Origin: Silvimonas terrae
GTDB lineage: Bacteria > Pseudomonadota > Gammaproteobacteria > Burkholderiales > Chitinibacteraceae
Direction of reading: 5' to 3'
Assembly (NCBI RefSeq): GCF_014202765.1
Contig: NZ_JACHHN010000002.1
Span: 124,001 to 188,000 of the forward strand
Length of the DNA stretch: 64,000 nt
Shown: positions 17,235 to 24,725 of the stretch, one piece after another
How positions within the stretch are numbered: the first letter of the stretch is position 1
Layout: every line of letters starts with the position of its first letter
Translations under genes and position numbers: made by a program
Notes under the pieces: model-generated
Database searches by the model: none
What the model was told of the DNA's origin: nothing
What the model saw: only the letters and a program-made list of their open reading frames with translations

Positions 17235-17686
17235 GTTGTTTTAGTCCTGTCGATATTGAGCCGGTCTGACCATGCCTTGGGCATGTTCTGTAGTTTGCGT
17301 GAAGTGTAGTCAAAGAACGCAATACCGGTCCGCGCTGTTGCAACCAGTCGTGGCGACATGCCGTCTTTGACGGCGTGCACCACATAGTAAAGAACATAGC
17401 CTGCCCGCCACGGTTCAGCGGCAGTCATGGCAATCGCAAGGCGTTCACCCAGAAACCCTTCGCTGTGAAACGTCATGGCAACGTCATTAAGGATGATGCC
17501 CGGGGTGTTGGCATCCCCCAATTCGGTATTTCCGTAATGCGCCAGATATTTCACCCGCGCCTCGTGCAGCATGCCCAACAGTTCCATATTGCCCAGGTGG
17601 GCACCGTAATTCAGATCTGTGACCCGAATATCCAGTTCCACAGTCAGATCAATTTGTTCAGGTGGCGTGAGTTTGATTCTGGTCAT
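17231..17686 (-). CDS. Acyl-CoA thioesterase, hot-dog fold
   Basis: 4HBT-type thioesterase, 151 aa. The segment ELDIRVTDLNYGAHLGNMELLGMLHEARVKYL contains the Asp and Asn-Tyr-Gly-x-His-x-Gly-Asn features of 4-hydroxybenzoyl-CoA thioesterase relatives. IILNDVAMTFHSEGFLGERLAI is the second strand pair. The start is taken at ATG 17686, where homology begins; no strong ribosome-binding site is seen. The open frame extends to 17746 on an unlikely N-terminus. It is the first gene of a two-gene unit with the TerB-like protein and is divergent from the universal stress gene. Confidence 0.8.
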   Translation of the reverse strand: MTRIKLTPPEQIDLTVELDIRVTDLNYGAHLGNMELLGMLHEARVKYLAHYGNTELGDANTPGIILNDVAMTFHSEGFLGERLAIAMTAAEPWRAGYVLYYVVHAVKDGMSPRLVATARTGIAFFDYTSRKLQNMPKAWSDRLNIDRTKTT

Positions 17687-17808
17687 CTCAAAAGCTGCAA
17701 AATTTACATGCCAAACGAGTGTATGCGGATGCCCTGGTCCCCGCAACCGGCTAACGCCGATCTGCTAGACTTCTGATATGAAGCCGCACAACAGCAATGG
17801 GAGGTTAT

Positions 17809-18261
17809 ATGTATCAGCGCATTCTTGTTCCGGTTGATGATAGTGACACCAGCGCCGCAGCATTGCGTGAGTCCATTCGTCTTGCAATAGATCAGAAGGC
17901 CGTCGTTCGGTTGGTGCATGTTATTGATCTGGCGCAATTTGCGTGGAGTGCAAACGAATTTCTTGATGTGCCTCAACTTCAAGATTCCTTGCGCAAGAGT
18001 GGTGAGCAGCTCCTCGTCAAATACGCGGATGCCCTGAAACAGCAAAACGTCAATTGCGAGTCAGGCTTGCTGGAAGCCTGGGGTGGCAACCTCGCGCGCG
18101 CCATTGTGGACGACGCCGCTGAATGGAATGCCGATGTGATTGTCATGGGCACCCATGGCTACAGCGGCTTGACACACCTGTTGCTGGGGAGTGTGGCAGA
18201 AGGCGTCATGCGGCATACGCGTATTCCGACTTTGCTGGTGAGAGCCCAGGCACATGGCTGA
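17809..18261 (+). CDS. Universal stress protein (UspA family)
   Basis: UspA-type single-domain protein, 150 aa. The N-terminal strand YQRILVPVDDSDTSAAALRES, the ATP-binding motif IVMGTHGYSGLTHLLLGSVAEGVMRHT (G-x2-G-x9-G-S) and the terminal strand IPTLLVRAQ are intact, so it is probably the ATP-binding type. The ATG at 17809 has GGGAGGTTAT upstream. The last 8 bp overlap the following radical SAM gene. Confidence 0.93.
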   Translation: MYQRILVPVDDSDTSAAALRESIRLAIDQKAVVRLVHVIDLAQFAWSANEFLDVPQLQDSLRKSGEQLLVKYADALKQQNVNCESGLLEAWGGNLARAIVDDAAEWNADVIVMGTHGYSGLTHLLLGSVAEGVMRHTRIPTLLVRAQAHG

Positions 18262-19120
18262 TGGTTTTCCGGTGCGCGTGTTGCGGGTGTCTGACCACTC
18301 CCGCGACAGCGCAGGCTTTACTTATGTTTACCCGGTGGTATCCCGCCGCGCTGGCGGCGTGTCCATTGGCATCAATCTGAACCCGAACAACGCCTGTAAC
18401 TGGCGTTGCCTGTACTGCCAGGTGCCAGATCTCAAACGTGGTGGGCCGCCACCGATTGATCTGCTGCAACTGGAGGACCAACTGGCCACCATGCTTCATC
18501 AGATTGTCGATGGCGACTTCATGCAGGAGCGTGTGCCGCCAGAACTGCGCCGCCTCAACGACGTGGCGTTTTCCGGCAATGGCGAGCCCACCATGAGCCC
18601 GGAGTTTGGTCACGCGTTGGCGATTGTGGAGCGCCAGTTGCAGGCATTTGGCCTGCTGGGCCAGATCAAGATCGTGCTGATCACCAATGGCAGTCAGTTA
18701 TACAAGCCGGAGGTCCAGGACGTCGTGGCGCAAATGGGGCGTATCAATGGTGAGTTGTGGTTCAAGGTAGACCGTGCGCCGCAAGACGGCTTTGCCCAGG
18801 TCAACCAGGTGCAATTGAATCGTGCGGCCGTTGTCCGCCATCTGATTGCCGCCAGCGCACGCTGCGCTACCTGGCTGCAGACCTGTATGTTTGAACTGGA
18901 TGGGGCGCTGCCTGATGCAGAAGAGGTCGCTGCCTATGTGGCGTTTGCGGGAGAGTTGAAAGCACAAGCGCCGGGTTTGAAAGGCGTGCTGTTGTATGGG
19001 CTGGCTCGCCCGTCCATGCAGCCAGAAGCGCCGCGTTTGCGTGCTGCGCCCGTTGAATGGATGAAGACCCTGGCCGAACAGATTTCGGCTCAGGGTCTTG
19101 AGGTCAAACTAAGCATCTAG
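18254..19120 (+). CDS. Radical SAM protein of unknown substrate
   Basis: Protein of 288 aa with the radical SAM iron-sulfur motif CNWRCLYC (Cys-x3-Cys-x2-Cys) around residues 48-55 in the segment NACNWRCLYCQVPDL. SGNGEPTMSPEF is the GxGEPT-type motif of the superfamily, and VLITNGSQLY follows. There is no extra cysteine cluster at the C terminus that I can recognise. It resembles the uncharacterised radical SAM proteins found in many betaproteobacteria. The gene overlaps the universal stress gene by 8 bp and presumably shares its transcript. Confidence 0.85.
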   Translation: MADGFPVRVLRVSDHSRDSAGFTYVYPVVSRRAGGVSIGINLNPNNACNWRCLYCQVPDLKRGGPPPIDLLQLEDQLATMLHQIVDGDFMQERVPPELRRLNDVAFSGNGEPTMSPEFGHALAIVERQLQAFGLLGQIKIVLITNGSQLYKPEVQDVVAQMGRINGELWFKVDRAPQDGFAQVNQVQLNRAAVVRHLIAASARCATWLQTCMFELDGALPDAEEVAAYVAFAGELKAQAPGLKGVLLYGLARPSMQPEAPRLRAAPVEWMKTLAEQISAQGLEVKLSI

Positions 19121-19186
19121 AGCGACTGACAAAATGGTCCTGGATGCGCCTTGCTGGCGTGCCGGGTTCAATTTTGTCAGCCGCTC
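19120..19186 (+). repeat. Post-stop fold-back element (copy 1)
   Basis: GAGCGACTGACAAAAT, beginning at the last base of the radical SAM stop, pairs with ATTTTGTCAGCCGCTC (one mismatch) across 35 nt that include a GCGCC/GGCGT inner stem. A related element follows the entericidin gene at 23794-23846. It may act as a terminator. Confidence 0.6.
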
Positions 19187-19211
19187 AGGGGCCAGAACGG
19201 CCCCGGGGCGT

Positions 19212-19535
19212 TTAACGGGCCAGTGCGCCGGCCATGGTAAAACGGGTTTGATGCTTGTCGCGTTCGCGTGCTGCGGCGCGCAAGGTATCGAGCAGTTCAG
19301 GCTTGTGTTCGCGCAGGTAGCGCATTACCTGAAAATCTTCCCGGGTCAGTTCTTCCAGGTTGATCTGCTCAATATGGACGACTCGCAAAAGTTCGCGAAC
19401 CGGCCGCGGCATGTTACGGCCGCTTTCGTAGCGGGAACCGCCACTTTGGGTTACGCCGATCTTGCTCCAGAATTCTTGCTGATTCATTCCGAGCTGGCGG
19501 CGGACTTCCCGTGGGTTAACAACTGTATTCGCCAT
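19212..19535 (-). CDS. XRE-type helix-turn-helix regulator
   Basis: Small DNA-binding protein, 107 aa. The helix-turn-helix is formed by residues 8-35 (PREVRRQLGMNQQEFWSKIGVTQ, then SGGSRYESGRNMP), similar to antitoxin-like XRE/MqsA-type C-terminal domains. There is no toxin-like neighbour, since the divergent gene encodes a DUF455 protein. The start follows AAGGAGGCCTACC on the minus strand, a very strong ribosome-binding site. The divergent intergenic region holds several palindromes that could be its operators. Confidence 0.8.
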   Translation of the reverse strand: MANTVVNPREVRRQLGMNQQEFWSKIGVTQSGGSRYESGRNMPRPVRELLRVVHIEQINLEELTREDFQVMRYLREHKPELLDTLRAAARERDKHQTRFTMAGALAR

Positions 19536-19577
19536 GGTAGGCCTCCTTGTATTGCCATGCTGGATGGCTAAAAAACT

Positions 19578-19649
19578 ATGACGTCATCTTATCGTCATAT
19601 GCCAATAGGAATACGTGACTATTCCTGATTTTTCTTTGTGATTAATCAC
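19578..19649. promoter_or_regulatory. Cluster of palindromes in the XRE/DUF455 divergent region
   Basis: Three elements in 72 bp: ATGACGTCAT (19578-19587), the inverted repeat GGAATA-N6-TATTCC (19608-19625), and the perfect 12-bp palindrome GTGATTAATCAC (19638-19649). The CGTCAT motif is repeated at 19593-19598. This AT-rich segment must hold the promoters of both divergent genes. Confidence 0.6.
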
Positions 19650-19685
19650 GGTTTGTTGATTCGAACTTATTGAAAATTATAAGAA

Positions 19686-20468
19686 ATGTCTGATTTCCTT
19701 GTCGCCGTAGAACGTGCTTTGCGCGCCTTCGATCCGGCAGAAAAAGTCGCATTAACCCGGTTTCTGACAGGGGCCGAAGTCCCGCCGTCAGCGCCGGCAG
19801 CGGTACGTTTGTCCGCGCCGGGCCGGCCAGAAAAACCGGTGCTGGTGATGCCGCGGGATGTCCCCAAACGCGGCTTGGGTACGCCGGAAGGACGCGCCGC
19901 TTTGCTCCATGCCCTGGCCCATATCGAATTCAACGCGGTGAACCTGGCGCTGGACGCGATCTATCGTTTTCGGGACATGCCGCTGGCGTATTACGAGGAC
20001 TGGCTGAAGGTGGCGCAGGAAGAGGCGTATCACTTCACGCTACTGCGCGAGTATCTGCAGGAACTGGGTTTTGACTACGGGGATTTTCCGGCGCACAACG
20101 GCCTGTGGGAGATGGCCTTGCGGACGGACCACGACGTGTTGATCCGGATGGCGTTGGTGCCCCGGGTGCTGGAAGCGCGCGGGCTGGATGTCACGCCGGG
20201 TATTCAGGCGCGCATGCGGGATGTGGGTGACACCCGCGCCATGGATATCCTTGCCATCATCTTGCGCGACGAAATCGGTCACGTTCAAATCGGCAACCGC
20301 TGGTACCGCTGGTGTTGTGTGCAGCGCGGGGTTGAACCGGTGGCACATTTCATCGACTTGTACCGCGAGTACGTCACGCCGTTTGGTGGGCCGATGAATC
20401 ACCCGGCACGCATTGCGGCCGGGTTTACCCAGGAAGAGCTGGATTTGCTGGCTAGCTTGAGTACCTAA
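19686..20468 (+). CDS. DUF455 family ferritin-like protein
   Basis: Protein of 260 aa. Ferritin-like di-metal ligands are suggested by LAHIEFNAVNLALDA (E-x6-9 pattern), AQEEAYHFTLLREYL (E-E-x2-H) and RDEIGHVQIGNRWYRW (D-E-x2-H). The sequence HIEFNAV and the Pro/Arg-rich N-terminal half are typical of DUF455, whose biochemical role is not established; distant MiaE-like hydroxylases share the fold. The ATG at 19686 has only a weak upstream AAGAA. It converges on the barstar gene with 9 bp between. Confidence 0.82.
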   Translation: MSDFLVAVERALRAFDPAEKVALTRFLTGAEVPPSAPAAVRLSAPGRPEKPVLVMPRDVPKRGLGTPEGRAALLHALAHIEFNAVNLALDAIYRFRDMPLAYYEDWLKVAQEEAYHFTLLREYLQELGFDYGDFPAHNGLWEMALRTDHDVLIRMALVPRVLEARGLDVTPGIQARMRDVGDTRAMDILAIILRDEIGHVQIGNRWYRWCCVQRGVEPVAHFIDLYREYVTPFGGPMNHPARIAAGFTQEELDLLASLST

Positions 20469-20477
20469 GCTGGCCGA

Positions 20478-20762
20478 TCAACTGATGACGACTTCCAGAT
20501 CGTCGCGTTCTTCGCCCACGTCGTTAAAGACCTCAATCACCGCCGCGTAGTGCTTCTTGCCCATGGACTGGGCCGCCGCGCCGGCATCCTGCCAGACGAT
20601 GCGCAACGGGCCGGTAACGTCGCCGGTCAGGGCGTCATACAGTGCGTCCAGGTTGCGGCCAAAATACTCGGGCAGGGCCAGTTGAGCGGCGAACTGATCG
20701 TACACATCGTCCAGCGTGTGTACCTGACTGAGTGTGACTTGCCGGGCTTTTTTTACTGACAT
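20478..20762 (-). CDS. Barstar-family ribonuclease inhibitor
   Basis: Protein of 94 aa with the barstar fold: N-terminal strand, HTLDDVYDQFAAQLALPEYFGRNLDALYDAL (residues 15-45) and an acidic C-terminal half. LPEYFGRNLDALYDAL is the family signature, and the conserved Asp/Glu face that plugs the nuclease active site is present. It is encoded directly behind the barnase-like gene and overlaps it by 10 bp, so inhibitor and nuclease are made together. Confidence 0.92.
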   Translation of the reverse strand: MSVKKARQVTLSQVHTLDDVYDQFAAQLALPEYFGRNLDALYDALTGDVTGPLRIVWQDAGAAAQSMGKKHYAAVIEVFNDVGEERDDLEVVIS

Positions 20763-21187
20763 GGCGGCACCTCGGTAAAGGTTTGATAGTGGTCGACGGT
20801 GACATAGCGATGGCCGTCGTTGCTGAAAATCAGCCGTTTTGCACCGCGTTTGCCGCCACGATAATCCAGATCAGCTTCTTTGTACTGACCCTTGGGCAAA
20901 CGGTTTTCATAGTTGCCAAAGCGATCGCCGCCGATGGATTTGCCCGGCAGTGTTCGCCATAGATCGCTGCCTGGTTGCCAGCCGGCGTTTTGCGCCCCGC
21001 GTTTGTTGATATAGGCGTCGGGCAGCCGGCCGGTCTGACCCAGCGCCGTCAGCGTGGCGGCAAGCTGGTTGGCATCCACCCTTGGCTTGATGCGCTGATT
21101 CAGTTCGGTGACCACCTGTTGGCAGGTGGGGGCAGCCAGCGCGGGCAGGGTAAGGGTGGCAAGGCAAATCAGGGCAACAAGACGCAT
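20753..21187 (-). CDS. Secreted barnase-like ribonuclease
   Basis: Extracellular or periplasmic guanyl-preferring ribonuclease of the barnase/N1 family, 144 aa. A Sec signal peptide covers residues 1-18 (cut after ALA). The mature part has LPDAYINKRGAQNAGWQPGSDLW and IGGDRFGNYENRLP. The catalytic segment is YKEADLDYRGGKRGAKRLIF followed by HRYVTVDHYQTFTEV, which supplies the Glu base, the two Arg and the His acid expected by comparison with barnase (Glu73, Arg83, Arg87, His102). The ATG at 21187 is preceded by GGTGGAGTCCTCC. The barstar gene overlaps its 3' end. Confidence 0.92.
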   Translation of the reverse strand: MRLVALICLATLTLPALAAPTCQQVVTELNQRIKPRVDANQLAATLTALGQTGRLPDAYINKRGAQNAGWQPGSDLWRTLPGKSIGGDRFGNYENRLPKGQYKEADLDYRGGKRGAKRLIFSNDGHRYVTVDHYQTFTEVPPCQ

Positions 21188-21259
21188 GGAGGACTCCACC
21201 GATGAGACGCTTGATTATGTGCATGTCGTCGGGCCGGGTCAAAGCGGCTGTGCACCCTG

Positions 21260-22033
21260 TCATGCTGACGTCAGCAACACCAGTTTCAGATCGGCCTGGT
21301 CGACCAACTGGAAGGTGACCTGGCTAAAGGTCAGATGCCCGCGTTGCGGATGGTTAAAGCCGCGCAGGCCGCCGTGGCGCTCCAGTACGTCGTAGCGTTT
21401 CCAGTAAGTGGCAAACTCCGGGCTGGATTGATGCAGGCTGTCTACCAGTTGCAACATGGCCGGGTCATCGACCTGATCACGACTATCCGCCCGGAACTCC
21501 GCCACGATGCGCTGGGCGCGGGTTTCCCAGTCCTCCACAAGCGTGCGGGCGTGCGGGTTGGCAAACACAAAGCGCAACATGTTGGGCGCCGTGTCGGGGG
21601 CCAGCCAGTCACCAAAGAGGTGTGCGGCGGCGTTGTTCCACGCCAGGACATCCCAGTAACGACCCATGACATAGGCGGGCATGGCAAAGTCGTCGACGAT
21701 GCGTTGCAGGAAGGCGGGGGCGATTTCTTCTTCGGCGGCAGCGGGTTGCAAATCACGCTGGCCCGCCAGCTCAAACAGATAGGCACGCTGGGTTTTATCC
21801 AGGCGCAAGGCCAGCGCCAGGCGGTGCAGCGCCTTGCCCGATACGCTGATTTCCCGCCCCTGTTCAATCCAGGTGTACCAGGTGGGGCTGATGTCGGCCA
21901 GTTGGGCGACTTCTTCCCGCCGCAGGCCTTGCGTGCGGCGGCGTTGCCCCAGCGGAAAACCAAACGCGGCAGGCTCGCATTTCTGGCGCATGGCGGTCAG
22001 GAACTCACCCAGTTCCTTGCGGCGGATAGACAT
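21260..22033 (-). CDS. MmyB-like XRE-family transcriptional regulator
   Basis: Regulator of 257 aa. The N-terminal HTH (RRRTQGLRREEVAQLADIS, then PTWYTWIEQGR, residues 31-60) is the characteristic helix-turn-helix of this family. The C-terminal domain is the MmyB-type ligand-binding (PAS-like) domain, with YVMGRYWDVLAWNNAAAHLFGDW and FNHPQRGHLTF. The target is unknown; the usual neighbour is an oxidoreductase gene, absent here. It is divergent from leuC, and a small palindrome lies upstream at 22058-22073. Confidence 0.88.
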   Translation of the reverse strand: MSIRRKELGEFLTAMRQKCEPAAFGFPLGQRRRTQGLRREEVAQLADISPTWYTWIEQGREISVSGKALHRLALALRLDKTQRAYLFELAGQRDLQPAAAEEEIAPAFLQRIVDDFAMPAYVMGRYWDVLAWNNAAAHLFGDWLAPDTAPNMLRFVFANPHARTLVEDWETRAQRIVAEFRADSRDQVDDPAMLQLVDSLHQSSPEFATYWKRYDVLERHGGLRGFNHPQRGHLTFSQVTFQLVDQADLKLVLLTSA

Positions 22034-22057
22034 TGCTCATCCTGTTACCAGTTAGTA

Positions 22058-22073
22058 TTTATACCAGTATAAA
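22058..22073. promoter_or_regulatory. Candidate operator upstream of the MmyB-type regulator
   Basis: TTTATAC, two bases, GTATAAA: a perfect 7-bp inverted repeat. TACCAGT is also directly repeated at 22046 and 22062. The position 25 bp before the regulator start suits autoregulation. Confidence 0.45.
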
Positions 22074-22137
22074 CGCCTGCCTTGTTAGCACAAAATCTTG
22101 CGCCTAAGCTGTACCCCGTAAACAAGTTAAAGCGGTA

Positions 22138-22179
22138 ACGGGCGTGACTCTGCGGCCCGTGACCACAACCACTCCGCAG
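22138..22179 (+). promoter_or_regulatory. leuC leader with two mutually exclusive hairpins
   Basis: ACGGGC (22138-22143) can pair with GCCCGT (22155-22160), or CTGCGG (22150-22155) with CCGCAG (22174-22179). The two stems cannot form together as simple hairpins. No leader peptide with leucine codons is visible. It lies 35-75 bp before the leuC start. Confidence 0.35.
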
Positions 22180-22214
22180 CGGAAAAACGGTGCGGCCCAA
22201 CCGGGATGAAACAC

Positions 22215-23621
22215 ATGGCACAGACGCTTTACGACAAACTCTGGCAGTCCCACGTGGTGCATGAGTCAGAAGACGGCACCTGTCTGATCTATATCGACCG
22301 CCACCTGGTGCATGAAGTCACCAGCCCGCAGGCGTTTGAGGGGCTTAACCTTGCCGGCCGCAAGCCCTGGCGTGTCGATTCCGTGGTGGCGACTGCCGAC
22401 CACAATACCCCGACAGACCATTGGGACGAAGGCATCAAGGACCCGATCTCGCGACTGCAGGTCGAGACGCTGGATGCCAACATCAAGCATTTTGGTGCGC
22501 TGGCGTATTTTCCGTTCAAGGATCTGCGTCAAGGCATCGTGCACGTGGTTGGTCCGGAAAACGGCGCCACGCTGCCCGGCATGACGGTGGTGTGCGGTGA
22601 TAGCCATACCTCTACCCACGGCGCCTTTGGCGCGCTGGCGCATGGTATTGGTACGTCTGAAGTCGAGCACGTGCTGGCAACCCAAACACTGACCGCCAAG
22701 AAATCCAAAGCCATGCTGGTGAAGGTAGAGGGTGAATTGGGCCGTGGTGTGACCGGTAAGGATGTTGCACTGGCCATCATTGGCAAGATCGGTACGGCAG
22801 GGGGTACGGGCTACGCGGTTGAGTTTGGTGGTTCTGCCATCCGCAGTTTGTCGATGGAAGGCCGTATGACCCTGTGCAATATGGCGATTGAAGCCGGCGC
22901 TCGTGCGGGCATGGTGGCGGTGGACCAGAAAACCGTGGATTACCTCAAGGATCGCACCTACGCGCCCAAGGGTGAGCAGTGGGAGCAAGCCGTGACCTAC
23001 TGGAAAACGCTGGTTTCCGACGAAGGCGCGCAGTTTGACAAGGTGGTTGAACTCAATGCCACCGAGATTGAGCCGCAAGTGACCTGGGGCACATCGCCTG
23101 AGCAGGTGACCAATGTGCGCGGCGCGGTCCCCAATCCGGCCAATGAGGCTGATCCGGTCAAGCGCGGTAGCCTGGAGCGGGCGTTGCAGTACATGGGTCT
23201 GCAGGCCGATACCCCGATCGACCAGATCCAGATCGACAAGGTATTCATTGGCTCCTGTACCAATTCGCGGATCGAAGATTTGCGCGCTGCCGCCGCTGTC
23301 GCCAAAGGTCACAAAAAGGCTGCGAATGTGAAGCTGGCTATGGTCGTGCCCGGTTCCGGTCTGGTAAAAAGGCAGGCTGAAGCAGAAGGCCTCGACAAAA
23401 TTTTCATCGAGGCCGGCTTTGAATGGCGTGAGCCGGGTTGTTCCATGTGCCTGGCAATGAACGCGGATCGTCTGGAACCGGGTGAGCGTTGTGCCTCTAC
23501 CTCTAACCGCAACTTTGAAGGGCGGCAGGGGCAGGGTGGTCGCACCCACCTCGTGAGCCCCGAAATGGCAGCCGCCGCTGCTATTGCCGGACACTTTGTC
23601 GACATCCGCAACTTTGCCTGA
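22215..23621 (+). CDS. leuC: 3-isopropylmalate dehydratase, large subunit
   Basis: Aconitase-family large subunit, 468 aa, that with LeuD isomerises 2- to 3-isopropylmalate in leucine biosynthesis. Iron-sulfur cysteines are seen in [14 protein letters not shown] and [34 protein letters not shown] is the classical active-site segment. I place the start at the second ATG (22215, [10 protein letters not shown]), where homology begins, with CGGGA at a good distance; an ATG three codons earlier is in frame. leuD follows after an entericidin gene. Confidence 0.97.
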   Translation: MAQTLYDKLWQSHVVHESEDGTCLIYIDRHLVHEVTSPQAFEGLNLAGRKPWRVDSVVATADHNTPTDHWDEGIKDPISRLQVETLDANIKHFGALAYFPFKDLRQGIVHVVGPENGATLPGMTVVCGDSHTSTHGAFGALAHGIGTSEVEHVLATQTLTAKKSKAMLVKVEGELGRGVTGKDVALAIIGKIGTAGGTGYAVEFGGSAIRSLSMEGRMTLCNMAIEAGARAGMVAVDQKTVDYLKDRTYAPKGEQWEQAVTYWKTLVSDEGAQFDKVVELNATEIEPQVTWGTSPEQVTNVRGAVPNPANEADPVKRGSLERALQYMGLQADTPIDQIQIDKVFIGSCTNSRIEDLRAAAAVAKGHKKAANVKLAMVVPGSGLVKRQAEAEGLDKIFIEAGFEWREPGCSMCLAMNADRLEPGERCASTSNRNFEGRQGQGGRTHLVSPEMAAAAAIAGHFVDIRNFA

Positions 23622-23672
23622 GCCTCGCGCCCGGCTTGTTGAATCTATGAAACTTGCGGAGTCTTTGCACCC

Positions 23673-23792
23673 ATGAAAACACTGTTTGCCTCGTTGCTGA
23701 TGCTGTCCCTGTTGTTGCTGGCCGGTTGTAATACCGTGCATGGCTTTGGTGAGGACGTGCAAAAAGTGGGTGAAAAGATTCAAGGCAAGTAA
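23673..23792 (+). CDS. Entericidin A/B-family small lipoprotein
   Basis: Peptide of 39 aa. The signal segment MKTLFASLLMLSLLLLAGC ends in a lipobox (LAGC, acylated Cys19). The 21-residue mature tail CNTVHGFGEDVQKVGEKIQG matches entericidins (N-T-V-x-G-x-G-x-D-V-x-K-x-G-x-x-I). A moderate ribosome-binding site (GCGGAG) lies upstream. Entericidin genes inserted between leuC and leuD are a recurring arrangement in betaproteobacteria, so it is probably part of the leu transcript. The toxin/antitoxin roles of EcnA/EcnB are not implied. Confidence 0.92.
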   Translation: MKTLFASLLMLSLLLLAGCNTVHGFGEDVQKVGEKIQGK

Positions 23793-23793
23793 A

Positions 23794-23846
23794 GAACGGC
23801 TGACGAAACTGCGCTGGCGCTGCCGCGCTGGTTTTGTCGGGCGTTC
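23794..23846 (+). repeat. Post-stop fold-back element (copy 2)
   Basis: GAACGGCTGACGAAAC (starting 2 bp after the entericidin stop) pairs imperfectly with GTTTTGTCGGGCGTTC across 21 nt rich in GCGC. The 5' arm matches that of the element at 19120 in 12 of 16 positions. Confidence 0.55.
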
Positions 23847-23866
23847 TGTCTAAAAGGACTTACGCC

Positions 23867-24508
23867 ATGAAAGCTTTTACACAATTGAACGGCCTCGTTT
23901 GCCCGCTCGACCGGGCCAACGTGGATACGGACGCCATTATTCCCAAGCAGTTTCTCAAGTCGATCAAGCGTTCCGGCTTTGGTCCGAACCTGTTTGACGA
24001 GTGGCGTTATCTGGATCACGGCGAACCGGGTATGGACAACAGCGTCCGTCAGGTCAACCCGGAGTTCGTGCTCAATTTCCCGCGTTATGCCGGAGCGCAA
24101 GTGCTGCTGGCGCGCGATAACTTTGGCTGCGGTTCTTCGCGTGAGCACGCGCCGTGGGCGCTGGATGACTACGGCTTTCGGGTCGTGATTGCCCCCAGTT
24201 TTGCCGATATCTTCTTTAACAACTGCTACAAGAACGGCGTGCTGCCGATTGTGTTGCCCGCAGAGGCAGTAGACCTGTTGTTCCAGGAGACGCAAGCGGC
24301 GGAAGGTTATCGCCTCAATGTCGATCTGGCCGCGCAAACCGTGACGACGCCATCGGGTAAGTCGTTCGGCTTTGATATCACCGGTCACCGCAAGCATTGT
24401 TTGCTGGAGGGCCTGGATGAAATCGGCCTGACATTGCAGCACGCAGATGAAATCAAGGCGTTTGAAGCGCGCCACCGTGCATCCCAGCCCTGGCTGTTTA
24501 ACGCCTGA
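23867..24508 (+). CDS. leuD: 3-isopropylmalate dehydratase, small subunit
   Basis: Small (swivelling) subunit of isopropylmalate isomerase, 213 aa. Family motifs are [36 protein letters not shown] and [12 protein letters not shown]. The ATG at 23867 is chosen because AAAAGGACTTACGCC precedes it and MKAFTQLNG is the usual start. It lies in line with leuC and the entericidin gene. Downstream, nagB intervenes before leuB. Confidence 0.97.
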   Translation: MKAFTQLNGLVCPLDRANVDTDAIIPKQFLKSIKRSGFGPNLFDEWRYLDHGEPGMDNSVRQVNPEFVLNFPRYAGAQVLLARDNFGCGSSREHAPWALDDYGFRVVIAPSFADIFFNNCYKNGVLPIVLPAEAVDLLFQETQAAEGYRLNVDLAAQTVTTPSGKSFGFDITGHRKHCLLEGLDEIGLTLQHADEIKAFEARHRASQPWLFNA

Positions 24509-24540
24509 GCGGATGAAGCGTTAGCGCTATTGTTTCCCCA

Positions 24541-24576
24541 AGGCAATCCGGGCCGGTTTGTTGACCTGGATTGCCT
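24541..24576 (+). terminator. Hairpin after leuD
   Basis: AGGCAATCC and GGATTGCCT pair perfectly with an 18-nt loop, about 30 bp after the leuD stop. No T run follows, so it may be a weak terminator or a processing site. Confidence 0.4.
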
Positions 24577-24725
24577 GAAACGCTGCGTGGTGGCCGTTCT
24601 GGCCGTCGCGTAAGTCAGAATGGCGGTATTATTAGCCGACGGCAGCGCCACTTGCTGGTAGTTGCTATAGTTCGTGCTTCAGGTATCACATTCTGATTAA
24701 AAAATAAGTACGGGGAAACGAAACC

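Noticed and set aside
19212-20468. XRE regulator plus DUF455 gene as a toxin-antitoxin pair
   Set aside because: The genes are divergent rather than an operon, and the 260-aa partner has ferritin-like metal motifs, not toxin features.
20478-21187. Barnase/barstar pair as a contact-dependent or polymorphic toxin module
   Set aside because: The nuclease is a small Sec-secreted single-domain protein with no CdiA, Rhs or T6SS trafficking region nearby.
22266-23783. Minus-strand open frame antisense to leuC and the entericidin gene
   Set aside because: LeuC motifs on the plus strand are complete; the antisense frame has no domain features and no ribosome-binding site.
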